This document shows positions 1-9,052 of a stretch of 64,000 nucleotides of DNA, one piece after another; position 1 is the stretch's first letter; each line of letters starts with the position of its first letter. The notes under the pieces were generated by a model, which was not told where the DNA came from, ran no database searches, and worked only from the letters and a program-made list of their open reading frames with translations. Both the position numbers and the translations under genes were made by a program. Source of the DNA: Bacteriovorax stolpii (GTDB lineage Bacteria; Bdellovibrionota; Bacteriovoracia; Bacteriovoracales; Bacteriovoracaceae). Location: the NCBI GenBank assembly GCA_945883845.1, contig CAMCYI010000014.1, forward strand, positions 32,151 to 96,150, in the 5' to 3' direction.

Positions 1-507
1 TCTAAGGTTGAAGAAGAGCACGAGCTTGCTCGCTCAATCTCTAAGGCCCAAATGGAAGTAGGGGCCCATTCCTGGAACCACGTTCAGTTAACGAAAGTGG
101 GGGCCATTACTCTGCATAAAGAAATTCACCTCGCGACAAAGAAAATCGAAGAAATCCATGGCGAAAGGATCAGCTTTTACCGACTGCCGTATGGTGCCGG
201 CATCAGTGTGAATCATATCCGTGAAAAAATTGCTGAAACAGGGCTCATTCATGCCGGTTGGAACGTTGATGGCCTGGACTGGATGCCTCAGTCTCCGGAC
301 AGAATCGTAACCCGCACCATCAAACTGATGGGCAAGACATCTAAAGATTCTGGTATTCTTCTTTTGCACGACGTTCATGAGCGCACGGCCCTTGCCCTGC
401 CTCGAATCCTTGATTATCTTAAAGAGAACAACCGTCGCACATGTACTCTTGATCAGATCGTGGGCGATATGAATAAGGCATCACCCAGCGTATGTTCCAA
501 AAACTAA
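1..507 (+). CDS. Polysaccharide deacetylase (NodB domain), 5' truncated by window edge
   Basis: The reading frame is open from base 1, so the start lies upstream of the window; the first internal ATG (position 52) lies inside the domain. Visible NodB motifs are the metal-binding motif 2 (AHSWNH), motif 3 (RLPYG) and the C-terminal LLLHD with its catalytic-type histidine. Motif 1 (TFDDGP type) would lie upstream. The family hydrolyses N-acetyl groups from chitin, peptidoglycan or related polymers with a divalent metal. Export cannot be judged without the N-terminus. The stop overlaps the start of the next lipoprotein gene by 16 bp, suggesting cotranscription. A second, unrelated-in-sequence deacetylase lies at 19462-20334. 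Confidence 0.88.
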   Translation, partial: SKVEEEHELARSISKAQMEVGAHSWNHVQLTKVGAITLHKEIHLATKKIEEIHGERISFYRLPYGAGISVNHIREKIAETGLIHAGWNVDGLDWMPQSPDRIVTRTIKLMGKTSKDSGILLLHDVHERTALALPRILDYLKENNRRTCTLDQIVGDMNKASPSVCSKN

Positions 508-1052
508 TTATTCTCTTTCTCTCCTCTCTTCTCGCCTGCTCAAATGTCAGCAGTCAGAAAGCTCCCGTAAATGAAAATCCAAATGCCATGCCGACGGCCG
601 CGACGGAAACTGTTGAGGCGAAAGAATACGCTCCCGGTGAAGTCATCCTCGCGACTCAGATGCTGGTAAAAATCTTCGATAAAGAGATGGCCTATATTTC
701 TTGCGTACCGGACGCTGAGGAAGCTTCGCTTCTTCTTCGCACCATCAGACCACGTATGGAAGTTGTTGAGGATGACTTGGGTGCCATGCTAGACGATAAG
801 CTTGAGATCAAAAAACTTGTGAAAAACTGTGATCAGAACTGTTCGTGCGGATACCTTGATGATTTGCTCCGTGAGCATCTGGTTACCCTGGACAAAGAAG
901 ATGCTGAGGCCATGAAGAAAAAGAAATCAAAAAAAGAGATTAATCGCTGCCTGAAGTATGAGCAGGAAACGTTTTGTCAGAGTGATCTGTATAAGTCGTT
1001 AGAGATTGAGAAAAGTGATTTTAGTTTTGATGAGGAAGATTCGGTTATATAA
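492..1052 (+). CDS. Hypothetical lipoprotein, cysteine-containing
   Basis: A 186-residue protein with a type II signal peptide (MFQKLIILFLSSLLAC, lipobox LLAC, lipidated Cys at residue 16). The mature part is acidic and Lys/Glu-rich, with a cluster of cysteines in the middle (KNCDQNCSCGY) and two more near the C-terminus, which would fit disulfides in an extracytoplasmic protein. I recognise no family. It overlaps the deacetylase stop and probably shares its transcript; it converges with proC on the other strand. Confidence 0.8.
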   Translation: MFQKLIILFLSSLLACSNVSSQKAPVNENPNAMPTAATETVEAKEYAPGEVILATQMLVKIFDKEMAYISCVPDAEEASLLLRTIRPRMEVVEDDLGAMLDDKLEIKKLVKNCDQNCSCGYLDDLLREHLVTLDKEDAEAMKKKKSKKEINRCLKYEQETFCQSDLYKSLEIEKSDFSFDEEDSVI

Positions 1053-1077
1053 GTTAACCTTCGCTGCAAAGCTTTTT

Positions 1078-1863
1078 CTATTTCCTAAGGGATTCGCGAA
1101 TCTCCTGAATCCGTTCGGTCCCGCGCTCGATTCCCTTCTTCAGCAATTCACCCCACTGAAGTTCACGCCATTTCTCAAGCACAGCAATAGTAACTCCACC
1201 TTTTGAAGTGACGTTATTAACGTGAGTACTTAAGCTCTCCTGGTCTTGAGTCATCATCATGCCAGCGCCTTCCAGCACTTTTCTAGCAAGAGATTCTCTT
1301 TCAGTCAGAGAAAGTGAACGGGACAGTCTGGAAAGCTCAATGGCAAACTCAAAGAAGAATGCAGGACCTGATCCTGTGAGGAGAGTGAGCTCTTCCAGCT
1401 CATTTTCCTGAACGATCTTGATCGTTCCCAGCGAAGAAAAGAAATCAGCAAAAAAGTTAAGTTTGTCAGAAGCGCTTGAAGACGCCATCAAAATAACCCC
1501 GGCCTTTACCTTCACCGGCAGGTTCGGCATGATCCTCACGAGTTTATGAGCGTCTAAAATTTTCAATTGGTCTTTTTCAGACAGTGCGGCCAGCATACTG
1601 ACCACTAAAACGTCCTTGAACGAATCACCGATGATGACTTTCAAATCTTTCAATTGTTGCGGTTTGCACCCGACTAAAAGACATTCGGGATTTTTAAAAT
1701 CCTGAACATTGGCCACAAACTGAGCGCCTAGTTTTTCAGCAAGAGCTTTTGCACGGGTACCAGACGGAGAAAAAATCCCCCACGACGACATATCCACTTC
1801 ACCCTTGAGTCCAAGGAGAAGAGCTTCCGTCATTTTACCGGCACCGAGTACAAGCACTTTCAT
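1078..1863 (-). CDS. proC: Pyrroline-5-carboxylate reductase
   Basis: This 261-residue protein has the N-terminal Rossmann NAD(P)-binding pattern (MKVLVLGAGKMTEALLLGL) and the C-terminal ProC signature region around LTGSGPAFFFEF and the segment ending with SKGGVTIAVLEKW, where the family usually has PGGTT. It reduces 1-pyrroline-5-carboxylate to L-proline in the cytoplasm. Length matches the family (about 260-280). The start ATG overlaps the putA stop in an ATGA arrangement (1860-1863), so the two are translationally coupled. Linking the reductase to the proline oxidase PutA is unusual, because the enzymes run opposite ways around the same intermediate. Confidence 0.93.
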   Translation of the reverse strand: MKVLVLGAGKMTEALLLGLKGEVDMSSWGIFSPSGTRAKALAEKLGAQFVANVQDFKNPECLLVGCKPQQLKDLKVIIGDSFKDVLVVSMLAALSEKDQLKILDAHKLVRIMPNLPVKVKAGVILMASSSASDKLNFFADFFSSLGTIKIVQENELEELTLLTGSGPAFFFEFAIELSRLSRSLSLTERESLARKVLEGAGMMMTQDQESLSTHVNNVTSKGGVTIAVLEKWRELQWGELLKKGIERGTERIQEIRESLRK

Positions 1864-4800
1864 TGTGGGGCAAGCTCCAGAGGCGCGCCATGCCTCATTG
1901 TATTAATGGCCATGGCACGAACCCATACAAATTGATCGAGAACGTGTGCTGGATCGTGAACTGAAACTCCATCTTTGTCAGAAAGAATAAGTCTCATGGT
2001 TTCTGAAAGCACGTTACCCGCAAGAATATCCTGATAAAGCTCAGGGCGATCTGAGAGTGAACCGGCAAAGACAAAACTATAAGCAGGATCCTGCAGGTAT
2101 TGCTTGAGTGTCTCTGGAGACGCGAGTGTACAGTCGAGATTCATCTTCGAAAAGCCTGCTTTCCATGCAAGGTCCACGAGACTCTTCCAGGTTTTATAAG
2201 AACCTTCAGTCAGACACACGATAGAGAGACCACTACCGAGTGAAAGTGCACCCATGAAGTAAAGTATCGATTTCAATCCTGGTCTTTCTCGAACGGTGAC
2301 AAACAATCCGGAGTTCTTGATCATCGACTTATCATTGTAAGACATCTGTCCAGGGATCACATAGTTCAGGTGGTGACCTTTAAGATAAGATGGAAGATGC
2401 TCCTCCACCCATTTCGTAAACGTAATGAGATGACTCTTATCGCGTTCACTTACTGTTCCCATCAGAAGTTCATACTGATCAAGAAGCTGGTGAGAAAGTG
2501 AACTGAAGCGTGTCACACGACCTTGAATAGAAATCAAAGATGGTTTCGGATGCGTGAGTCTGTATCCTGAATCTTTGGCATAATCAGCAGTGATGGGACT
2601 CTGGTCTGACTGAAGTGTTGAAATGTGGAACTGCGGAAGGTAATCGACACCACCGGCCTTTGGACCTGTGCCCGAAAGTTTAAATCCACCGAAAGGTTCA
2701 ATGCCTACGCGTGCACCTGTGTTAGGCCTGTTCACATAGAGGTTTCCTGCTTTGAGATACCGAAGAAGAAAATCAATATCGTCCTGTGACTGGGAATAAA
2801 TGCCGCCTGTGAGAGCATACTCAGTGCCGTTGAAGAGTTCGACTGCATCCATGAGAGATTCATAAGTCACAATGTGAATAACCGGGCCGAAGATTTCTCT
2901 CTGGGCCCATGATTCTTTTTTAGAGGCCTGATGAGCAGGAATTTCAAAGACAGCAGGACCAACACAGTAACCAGGAAGTTTTTCAAAAGAACGATCGATG
3001 AGGATTTTTCCGTGTGAACGGATCGCTTCATCTTTTGCTTCTTCCACACACTTTCGAACGCGGGCCTGATCCTGAGCTGAAATCAATGGACTGACATAAG
3101 TAGATGGATCAAAGGACTCGCCGACTTTAAGATCGCGAATCGCACCTACAAGACGTGCAACCAGAGCGTCTTTGACTTCTTTATGAACAATCACGCGGCT
3201 TGCGGCCGAGCATTTCTGGCCGGCGTGTCCGAAAGCTCCATAGAGAATGCCGGAAACTGTTTCATCGAGTTCACAGTTATTGGTGACGATGACTGCGTTC
3301 TTCCCGCCCATCTCTGTGATAATTTTTTTCTGAATCGGAGAGTGAAGCTGGTGATGCTCAATAAGTTTTGATCCAGCTTCCCGGTAAATCCACTGGCCCA
3401 CTGCTTTTGAACCTGTGAAGACAACACCGGCCACTTTAGGATGAGTCACAAGAGGAGCGCCGACCTGTTCTCCATCGCCGAGGATAAGAACTAAAACATC
3501 CGATGGAACACCGGCCTCAATCAAGAGCTCATAGAGCTTCACGCCGATAAGCGGAGTTTGTTCCGCAGGCTTTAGAATGACAGCATTTCCGGCAACCAAA
3601 GGTGCCACGGCCATCCCGCAAGGAATAGCGAGAGGGAAGTTCCATGGTGCGATGACGGCGAACACTCCCCGACTGAGGAGTTTTTCCGGTAACTGTTGCA
3701 GTCGAATTTCTTCACGTGCGTAGAAATTGATAAAGTCGATCGCTTCATCCACATCGGCAAGAGCTTCAAGATAAGTTTTACCGGCCTCATAGATCATAAC
3801 TGTCGCAAGTTCGTTACGGCGAATAAGCATGAGATCAGCTGCCTTCAGCATGGCGGCCACACGTTGCAAAGAATGAGCAGGCTTACTCCACTGACCCCCT
3901 TGAAGGGCCGTGAAACATTTTTCGACTGAAGTTACAGCGTCTTCCTTTGTCGAAAGCTTAACATTTCCGAGAAGGAGTTCAGGTCTTGAACTTGAGTGAA
4001 TAATTTCACCACCCGCGCTCTGGATTTTATGCTGAGAACTTTTCAGGAACTGATCATGCTCAGAAATTGATCTCATCAGATCTTCGCGCTCATCATCGAG
4101 ATGAAGACGAAGAGGACGAACGGGAGCAAAGTCTGACTTTAATTGTGTAATGAAAGAATCAAAATGAAGACTACCGGATTTTTTCTTCGCTAAAAGAACT
4201 TCAACCGGAGAAATCAGACCACTCGCCTTCTGATGCGAGCGCATGATGGAGAGAACACCTACCTGAGATGAGTTTTCCATAATCCGACGGACAAGATAGG
4301 CCATACCGACGAGAAGATTTCCGATCGGCATGTAGTTACGGGTGGGCCAGTTCATTTTCGCCAGACCATGAGACAGGGCCTCATAAGTCATATGGAGACA
4401 CTGGTGCTCAATGACAGGAGCTTTCGGGAAGCGCAAAGTTCTTACACTTTCAACGAAGGCGTGATCCTGAAGGTTGTGAGAGCCAATCGCCAGATGAATG
4501 GTATCGAAGTTTTTGAGGGCGAGATAGGCCAGCTGCCTGAAGTGAAGATCTGACTCTTCCTTATTCAAAAATTGCGGAGGTGTGAACTGATGAGCTTCGC
4601 CTTCAATCGTCTCAGCATCCCAGTAAGCACCTTTCACGAGACGGATCGGCATACGAATTCCGCGTTTGCCTGCAAGTTCTGAAACATCCATCAGGTGTTT
4701 CGCACCATCACGCAGATAGGCCTGGACTACAATTCCAGTCTGGGCAAAATCCTTAAGCTCTGGTGAATCAAGAAGAACTTTTCCGAAGATGCGAAGAACG

Positions 4801-6044
4801 AGATCACGATAATGATAATGTTCAGCATCGACGTTAATGAAAACTTCTTCGCGCTGAGCTTCCTGAAGGATGCGTTTCAGGCGAGGGGCCACCTTGGCAT
4901 AAGTCGCATCGAAGGCCTGCGGACGAAAATCGTGAGAAAGAGCAGATACCTTGATCGACACGTGAGCACTGAGAATTCCCGCAGAATTCTTCTCCCCTTT
5001 GGGAATATGTTCCTTGAGACCATGAATGAGCTGGAGAACTTTTTCAAAGTACTCGTCAGCTTCTCTTGCAGAAACCACCAGTTCGCCCAACTGATCCAGC
5101 GTGGCGTCGCGTTTTGAAGCACGAAGATCACGGAGTGTTTTGTGGGAAGTGCTGATACTTTCACCGGCGATAAATCTCTTCGCCATCATTTTGACCAAGG
5201 CGCGCACAACGGAAGCCAGAAGTCCGGACGGAACAAATTGAGCAACCTGAAAACCAATCGTGAAAAAGAAATTTAAATAGATAGGTAGCGGGCGCGATCC
5301 ACGTCCACCTTTAAGAGCAATTGCTTTAGAGTCTTCATTGAGACGACGAAGTGACTCAAGAAGGTTTCTCTTCACTTCCTTACCAGATTTATCATGATCA
5401 AGTGACGGAAGAAGGGCCAGAAATTTTAAGAGGTGAACACGAATAAGGTCAAACTGGGCGGTGAGAGTCAGGCCGTAATCTGAAAATTTCTCGAAAGTGC
5501 TGGAGCGATATTCAGCAGTCTTTGACACCAGTTCTTTCAGGATACCTTTGGCATGATCATCGACGTCCTGCCATTGTTCCCGGTTCCAGAAAAGTGGCAG
5601 CTGGTTTTTTGCTGCTACCCATTCAATCTCACTCGGAAAATTGGCCGGAGAAAGTGTACTGATCTTTTCGACGTGCTCTTTGAGGACAAAAAATGATTTT
5701 TCATCATCCTGATCAAGTGATGGGGATGTTTCATGAAGCTTTAATAAAGAAAGCTCGCGGGATAGTTTTCTTGTTCCTACGTAGATCGCTTTTTCTTCAG
5801 GCCTGATGGCACAAAGGAAAGGAAATTCACGGATCACAATTTCGCGACGGAACCCCTGGCCCAATTTGAGGTCCTGAGTAATTTTGATAAGCTCCTCAAG
5901 ATCTTCATGAGGTTTATCACCGGAAAAGAGATGGGATTGAAACTCTTCATAAAAAGAGATCTGCCATTCCTGTTGGATGACGCGTTTTCTGACGACCAAA
6001 ATACCAGGTGAACTCACGGGGGCCTCCACAATTTTAACCCCCAT
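1860..6044 (-). CDS. putA: Bifunctional proline dehydrogenase / P5C dehydrogenase, type B PutA
   Basis: A 1394-residue protein. Residues about 1-330 form an extended N-terminal region with no ribbon-helix-helix DNA-binding segment. The FAD-dependent proline dehydrogenase barrel follows (SIKVSAL, RLVKGAYWDAE, IGSHN; about 360-620). The aldehyde dehydrogenase domain (about 690-1150) has PWNFPLAIP, FTGS, EMGGKNAVIV and the catalytic Cys in GHAGQKCSAASR. The last roughly 200 residues form the extra C-terminal domain seen in long type B PutAs. It oxidises proline to glutamate via P5C, passing electrons to quinone and NAD. The absence of an RHH domain suggests it is not an autogenous repressor. The start follows an AAAGG ribosome site and proC is coupled downstream. 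Confidence 0.95.
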   Translation of the reverse strand: MGVKIVEAPVSSPGILVVRKRVIQQEWQISFYEEFQSHLFSGDKPHEDLEELIKITQDLKLGQGFRREIVIREFPFLCAIRPEEKAIYVGTRKLSRELSLLKLHETSPSLDQDDEKSFFVLKEHVEKISTLSPANFPSEIEWVAAKNQLPLFWNREQWQDVDDHAKGILKELVSKTAEYRSSTFEKFSDYGLTLTAQFDLIRVHLLKFLALLPSLDHDKSGKEVKRNLLESLRRLNEDSKAIALKGGRGSRPLPIYLNFFFTIGFQVAQFVPSGLLASVVRALVKMMAKRFIAGESISTSHKTLRDLRASKRDATLDQLGELVVSAREADEYFEKVLQLIHGLKEHIPKGEKNSAGILSAHVSIKVSALSHDFRPQAFDATYAKVAPRLKRILQEAQREEVFINVDAEHYHYRDLVLRIFGKVLLDSPELKDFAQTGIVVQAYLRDGAKHLMDVSELAGKRGIRMPIRLVKGAYWDAETIEGEAHQFTPPQFLNKEESDLHFRQLAYLALKNFDTIHLAIGSHNLQDHAFVESVRTLRFPKAPVIEHQCLHMTYEALSHGLAKMNWPTRNYMPIGNLLVGMAYLVRRIMENSSQVGVLSIMRSHQKASGLISPVEVLLAKKKSGSLHFDSFITQLKSDFAPVRPLRLHLDDEREDLMRSISEHDQFLKSSQHKIQSAGGEIIHSSSRPELLLGNVKLSTKEDAVTSVEKCFTALQGGQWSKPAHSLQRVAAMLKAADLMLIRRNELATVMIYEAGKTYLEALADVDEAIDFINFYAREEIRLQQLPEKLLSRGVFAVIAPWNFPLAIPCGMAVAPLVAGNAVILKPAEQTPLIGVKLYELLIEAGVPSDVLVLILGDGEQVGAPLVTHPKVAGVVFTGSKAVGQWIYREAGSKLIEHHQLHSPIQKKIITEMGGKNAVIVTNNCELDETVSGILYGAFGHAGQKCSAASRVIVHKEVKDALVARLVGAIRDLKVGESFDPSTYVSPLISAQDQARVRKCVEEAKDEAIRSHGKILIDRSFEKLPGYCVGPAVFEIPAHQASKKESWAQREIFGPVIHIVTYESLMDAVELFNGTEYALTGGIYSQSQDDIDFLLRYLKAGNLYVNRPNTGARVGIEPFGGFKLSGTGPKAGGVDYLPQFHISTLQSDQSPITADYAKDSGYRLTHPKPSLISIQGRVTRFSSLSHQLLDQYELLMGTVSERDKSHLITFTKWVEEHLPSYLKGHHLNYVIPGQMSYNDKSMIKNSGLFVTVRERPGLKSILYFMGALSLGSGLSIVCLTEGSYKTWKSLVDLAWKAGFSKMNLDCTLASPETLKQYLQDPAYSFVFAGSLSDRPELYQDILAGNVLSETMRLILSDKDGVSVHDPAHVLDQFVWVRAMAINTMRHGAPLELAPQ

Positions 6045-6125
6045 ACTTTACCTTTATTCACCGGGAGTGCCTAGAGAAGACACTTAAAATTGACGGTATC
6101 TATCGGCTCCCCGTAAACTTAAATC

Positions 6126-7268
6126 ATGAGAGCATTTCTCCTCTTCATTTCGGTTATGTATGTCACCACAGCTTCTGCTGTGACATACACGCTTGAAGAC
6201 CTTGATGTTCTGGCCCGTCAGAATGCCTTTGCTGAGTTTCTCGACCATGCACTTGACGTGCGACCATCTGAGCGCAGCGAGAAATGGGACGAGATGGTCT
6301 CCCGCATGGCCAAATCCTACTCAGACGCAGTCCTGAATGAATCGACGATTGAAACCCGCCATTTTCATAAAACAGAATCCCTTTATCTCTGGCCGACTCT
6401 TAAAAAAGATGATGTTTTCCGTCTTCGCCGTCAGGAGATTGGACTCCGCTTTTTCAAATCCTGCCTCAAGAGTGCAAGTCCTTCCTGCTGGCAGGAAGTA
6501 AAAGCGTTCTGGGAAAAAGATCCCAATGATCCGGACCTGGGTCTCAAGCTTTCTGAGCTCGTAGAAAATTATCCTTCAGCATCCATTCCGGCATGGCCCT
6601 TCCTTGAAGTCGCTCTCAAGAGCCCTCTCAGTGAATTTTATTGTAAACGTCCCTTCGTCATGAAGAATCTCTGGGACAAGATGGGAATTGATTATGTTCG
6701 CCTCGGCCCTGAGGGTGACCTCCTTAAAAAAATAGACCAGACAGTTCACCCGGACTGTTTGCCTTCTCTTAATGCTGAGGCCCGCAAAAGACTTCACTAT
6801 CCGAGGACTCCAGAAGACCGGGAGCTTGGGTTCCGCATCCTTGAGTCTCAGGGCAAGGTCGATCAGAAAACCACGGACTTTTTCTATACAGTGTACCTTC
6901 TTGAACATCCTTCCCAGGGCGAACTCTTTAACTATTCATGGAACAGACTTAAAGAACTCGGAGCGAAGGAGCCTCGCCGCGAGACAGTTCTCAGGACGAT
7001 CCGGACTGACCTGAAAGCTTTGCCGGATGATATCTTTGGCTCCATTGATCAGGTCAAACGCAAGGCCGTCATCACACATTTTAAAAATAATTTTCCTGAG
7101 TATCTCGATTTCTACGTAAACCAATGTATTCAATTTTACCAGGGCAAGGGATCGTATCCGAATGGAAACCCGACTCTCAATTGCCAGACATTTATGAGCT
7201 CGGAAATTGCGCCGGCAGTATTGCCTCAGGAAAAGATAGATCAGTATTTAAAAGCAAAAAAAATATAA
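6126..7268 (+). CDS. Hypothetical secreted protein
   Basis: A 380-residue protein with a Sec signal peptide (MRAFLLFISVMYVTTASA, likely cut after ASA). The mature sequence is rich in charged helices with scattered cysteines (residues about 118, 126, 178, 212 and near the C-terminus), suggesting a soluble periplasmic alpha-helical protein. No catalytic motif or known family is apparent. It is divergent from putA, with an 81-bp spacer that must hold both promoters, and is closed by a strong bidirectional terminator. No clear Shine-Dalgarno precedes the ATG. Confidence 0.75.
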   Translation: MRAFLLFISVMYVTTASAVTYTLEDLDVLARQNAFAEFLDHALDVRPSERSEKWDEMVSRMAKSYSDAVLNESTIETRHFHKTESLYLWPTLKKDDVFRLRRQEIGLRFFKSCLKSASPSCWQEVKAFWEKDPNDPDLGLKLSELVENYPSASIPAWPFLEVALKSPLSEFYCKRPFVMKNLWDKMGIDYVRLGPEGDLLKKIDQTVHPDCLPSLNAEARKRLHYPRTPEDRELGFRILESQGKVDQKTTDFFYTVYLLEHPSQGELFNYSWNRLKELGAKEPRRETVLRTIRTDLKALPDDIFGSIDQVKRKAVITHFKNNFPEYLDFYVNQCIQFYQGKGSYPNGNPTLNCQTFMSSEIAPAVLPQEKIDQYLKAKKI

Positions 7269-7280
7269 GCAAATAAAAAA

Positions 7281-7307
7281 GGCCGCTCTTCAGAGCGGCC
7301 TTTTTTA
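7281..7307. terminator. Bidirectional Rho-independent terminator
   Basis: A perfect 9-bp stem (GGCCGCTCT / AGAGCGGCC) with a 2-nt loop is flanked by A-run and T-run on both sides (AAATAAAAAA ... TTTTTTATTT), so it can end transcription of the secreted-protein gene from the left and of the SWIB gene from the right. Confidence 0.93.
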
Positions 7308-7327
7308 TTTGCTCAATCTAAGAAATA

Positions 7328-7747
7328 TTATTTGAGGTGGTTAGAAATCAGTTTAGTCATTTCGAACATAGTAACTTGCTTCTTGCCGCCGAAAACAGCT
7401 TTCAGTTTGTCATCTGCATTGATTGCGCGACGATTTTTAGCATCCTGAAGGTCATGCTTCTTGATGTATTGCCATACTTTCTTCATCACTTCTGTTCGTG
7501 GAAGAGCGGTTGCTCCAACGATTTCAGAAAGCTCTTTAGAAGGGCTAAGCGGCTTCATGAATGCAGCATTAGGCTTGCGAGCTGTCTTCTTTTTAGGAGC
7601 AGCAGCAGTCTTCATCGTTGCTTTTTTAGCAGTAGTTTTAGGAGCAGCTGTTTTAGCAGTCGCTTTTTTCATTGTTGCTTTCTTAGCTGTCGCTTTCTTA
7701 GCAGTTGCTTTTTTCGTGGTAGCTTTTTTTGTCGTCTTCTTGGCCAT
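7328..7747 (-). CDS. SWIB/MDM2-domain protein with histone H1-like basic tail
   Basis: A 139-residue protein in two parts. Residues 1-60 are a Lys/Ala/Thr-rich repeat tail (KKAT/KKATA units), like the DNA-binding tails of bacterial histone H1-like proteins. Residues about 62-139 form a SWIB domain (starting FMKPLSPSKELSEIVG, with EVMKKVWQYIKKHDLQD and ADDKLKAVFG). SWIB domains are chromatin-associated in eukaryotes and occur in some bacteria, for example chlamydiae, fused to or next to basic tails. Nucleoid binding or compaction is inferred. The start has a strong GGAGGA ribosome site. The low-complexity DNA makes long spurious ORFs on the opposite strand. Confidence 0.92.
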   Translation of the reverse strand: MAKKTTKKATTKKATAKKATAKKATMKKATAKTAAPKTTAKKATMKTAAAPKKKTARKPNAAFMKPLSPSKELSEIVGATALPRTEVMKKVWQYIKKHDLQDAKNRRAINADDKLKAVFGGKKQVTMFEMTKLISNHLK

Positions 7748-7806
7748 AAGAGTCCTCCGTCGAAATTTGGAAACTTATGTTTCCGACTTGATTGATAACA
7801 AAGGTG

Positions 7807-8268
7807 TTACAATACCTTTACCCATTCAATGATGTTGTTGGCCACTCCGAAGGCCTTGCCGGTTCGCTTGTAACCGTGACTTTCGTTCAAAGCGATCATG
7901 CGAAAGTTATCCATCGGGCAATAATTAATGACCCTGCGGATTTGAGATTTCCGTGCCTCATTCTCATAAAAATCTTTAATCCTGTGAGAGAAGCCATTGC
8001 CTTGAAAGGCCATTTTGATGGGCGTATTTTTCGTAAAAAGTGTATCTCCGTCTTTTTTCATAAGAACGGCAGCAACAATTTCTTCTTCCGCCATGACGGA
8101 GAAGAGCTTCCAGCCAGTTTTCACTTCTTTTTTGATGTTATCGAGGTTCCAGGAGAAGTCCTGAGTATCCGTGAAGGCCTGCATATCGAATTTAGAAAGG
8201 TTCACAACCTCTTCTTCTTTCTTTGCTTCTCTGAATTCTAATTCGTTTTCTTCTTTATTTTCTTCCAT
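7807..8268 (-). CDS. GNAT-like acetyltransferase with acidic N-terminus
   Basis: A 153-residue protein from the ATG at 8268; an in-frame TTG at 8304 would add 12 residues but has no ribosome site. The first 20 residues are Glu/Lys-rich. The rest has GNAT character: a central beta strand (VAAVLMKKDGD), a glycine-containing helix segment (AFQGNGFSHRIKDFYENEA) and the C-terminal pattern INYCPMDNFRMIALNESHGYKRTG, matching the N-x3-A-x3-Y-x2-GF ending of acetyl-CoA-dependent N-acetyltransferases. Substrate unknown. Family assignment rests on weak motifs. Confidence 0.65.
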   Translation of the reverse strand: MEENKEENELEFREAKKEEEVVNLSKFDMQAFTDTQDFSWNLDNIKKEVKTGWKLFSVMAEEEIVAAVLMKKDGDTLFTKNTPIKMAFQGNGFSHRIKDFYENEARKSQIRRVINYCPMDNFRMIALNESHGYKRTGKAFGVANNIIEWVKVL

Positions 8269-8359
8269 CTTCTCTTCTTCAAAATATTTGTCTATGGGAC
8301 TCAAAGACTATTGTAGCGACAAAAAAAACACTCATTCAATCTTTTTTTTACTCTAAGCT

Positions 8360-9013
8360 TCAAGCCTCGGGGATAAAGTTCAAATTCTCTTCCTGAAAGG
8401 CGGCCACACCAAGGAGATGGAGCTCTTCAAACATGGCCTTTTCATCCGAAGTTGAGTAAGGGGCCTCGACATAAATTGTGAGTCCGTCGACATCAATGAG
8501 TTCCGGACGGGGGTGACGGCCGTAGAGTGTAAGAATCTCAGGGCTCTGTAAAAAGGCCTTGATCTGCCGGACTTTTTCAACCAGTGAAAGGGATTGGAAA
8601 GACCCTTTCTCCGGGGAGAAATTGAAGTTTATCCCGGCGACAGGTAAAGGATAGTGAGACAGCCATGTAAAAAAACTTTTGAAGTCCTTTTCCATTTTTT
8701 CTGTCATCCCTTCAATGGCCATTTCCGAATTCCGGTCCCGCAAAAAAGCTTCGCACTCGCGCAAAGAAAGCCCGGTGAGTATGGACGGGGCCTTACCAGT
8801 CAAAAGACTGGCCATAGATTCCAGTAAAACAATTTCTTCGTCCTGAAGATCGCCAAAAAACGACAAATTTTTGACATGAATTTTGTCCCATTCAAGCTCC
8901 ACCCAAAGATTCGGATGGCCAGGATACTTTCTCATGCCGGTTTTTTTCTCACTCAACTGGTGAGTACGGGAGACGAGAACTTTCTGGGCCCGGGTTGATT
9001 TGATGAGGACCAT
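8360..9013 (-). CDS. Conserved-looking cytoplasmic protein of unknown function
   Basis: A 217-residue protein without signal peptide or membrane segment. The start at 9013 is supported by AGGAGC placed 8 nt upstream. The composition is mixed alpha/beta with an acidic C-terminal half. No catalytic motif is recognised. It is divergent from the thiamine pyrophosphokinase gene with only about 40 bp between starts, so the two may share a regulatory region. Confidence 0.7.
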   Translation of the reverse strand: MVLIKSTRAQKVLVSRTHQLSEKKTGMRKYPGHPNLWVELEWDKIHVKNLSFFGDLQDEEIVLLESMASLLTGKAPSILTGLSLRECEAFLRDRNSEMAIEGMTEKMEKDFKSFFTWLSHYPLPVAGINFNFSPEKGSFQSLSLVEKVRQIKAFLQSPEILTLYGRHPRPELIDVDGLTIYVEAPYSTSDEKAMFEELHLLGVAAFQEENLNFIPEA

Positions 9014-9052
9014 GAATTTAGCTCCTAGGAATTGAGGACCATCGGGGTTAAA

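Noticed and set aside
1006..1206. 66-codon plus-strand ORF
   Set aside because: Overlaps the lipoprotein end and is antisense to the proC C-terminus; no ribosome site or family.
7337..7832. Two long ORFs on the plus strand, Ser/Phe- or Ala/Val-rich
   Set aside because: They are antisense shadows of the low-complexity SWIB/H1-like gene; they have no ribosome site and repetitive composition.
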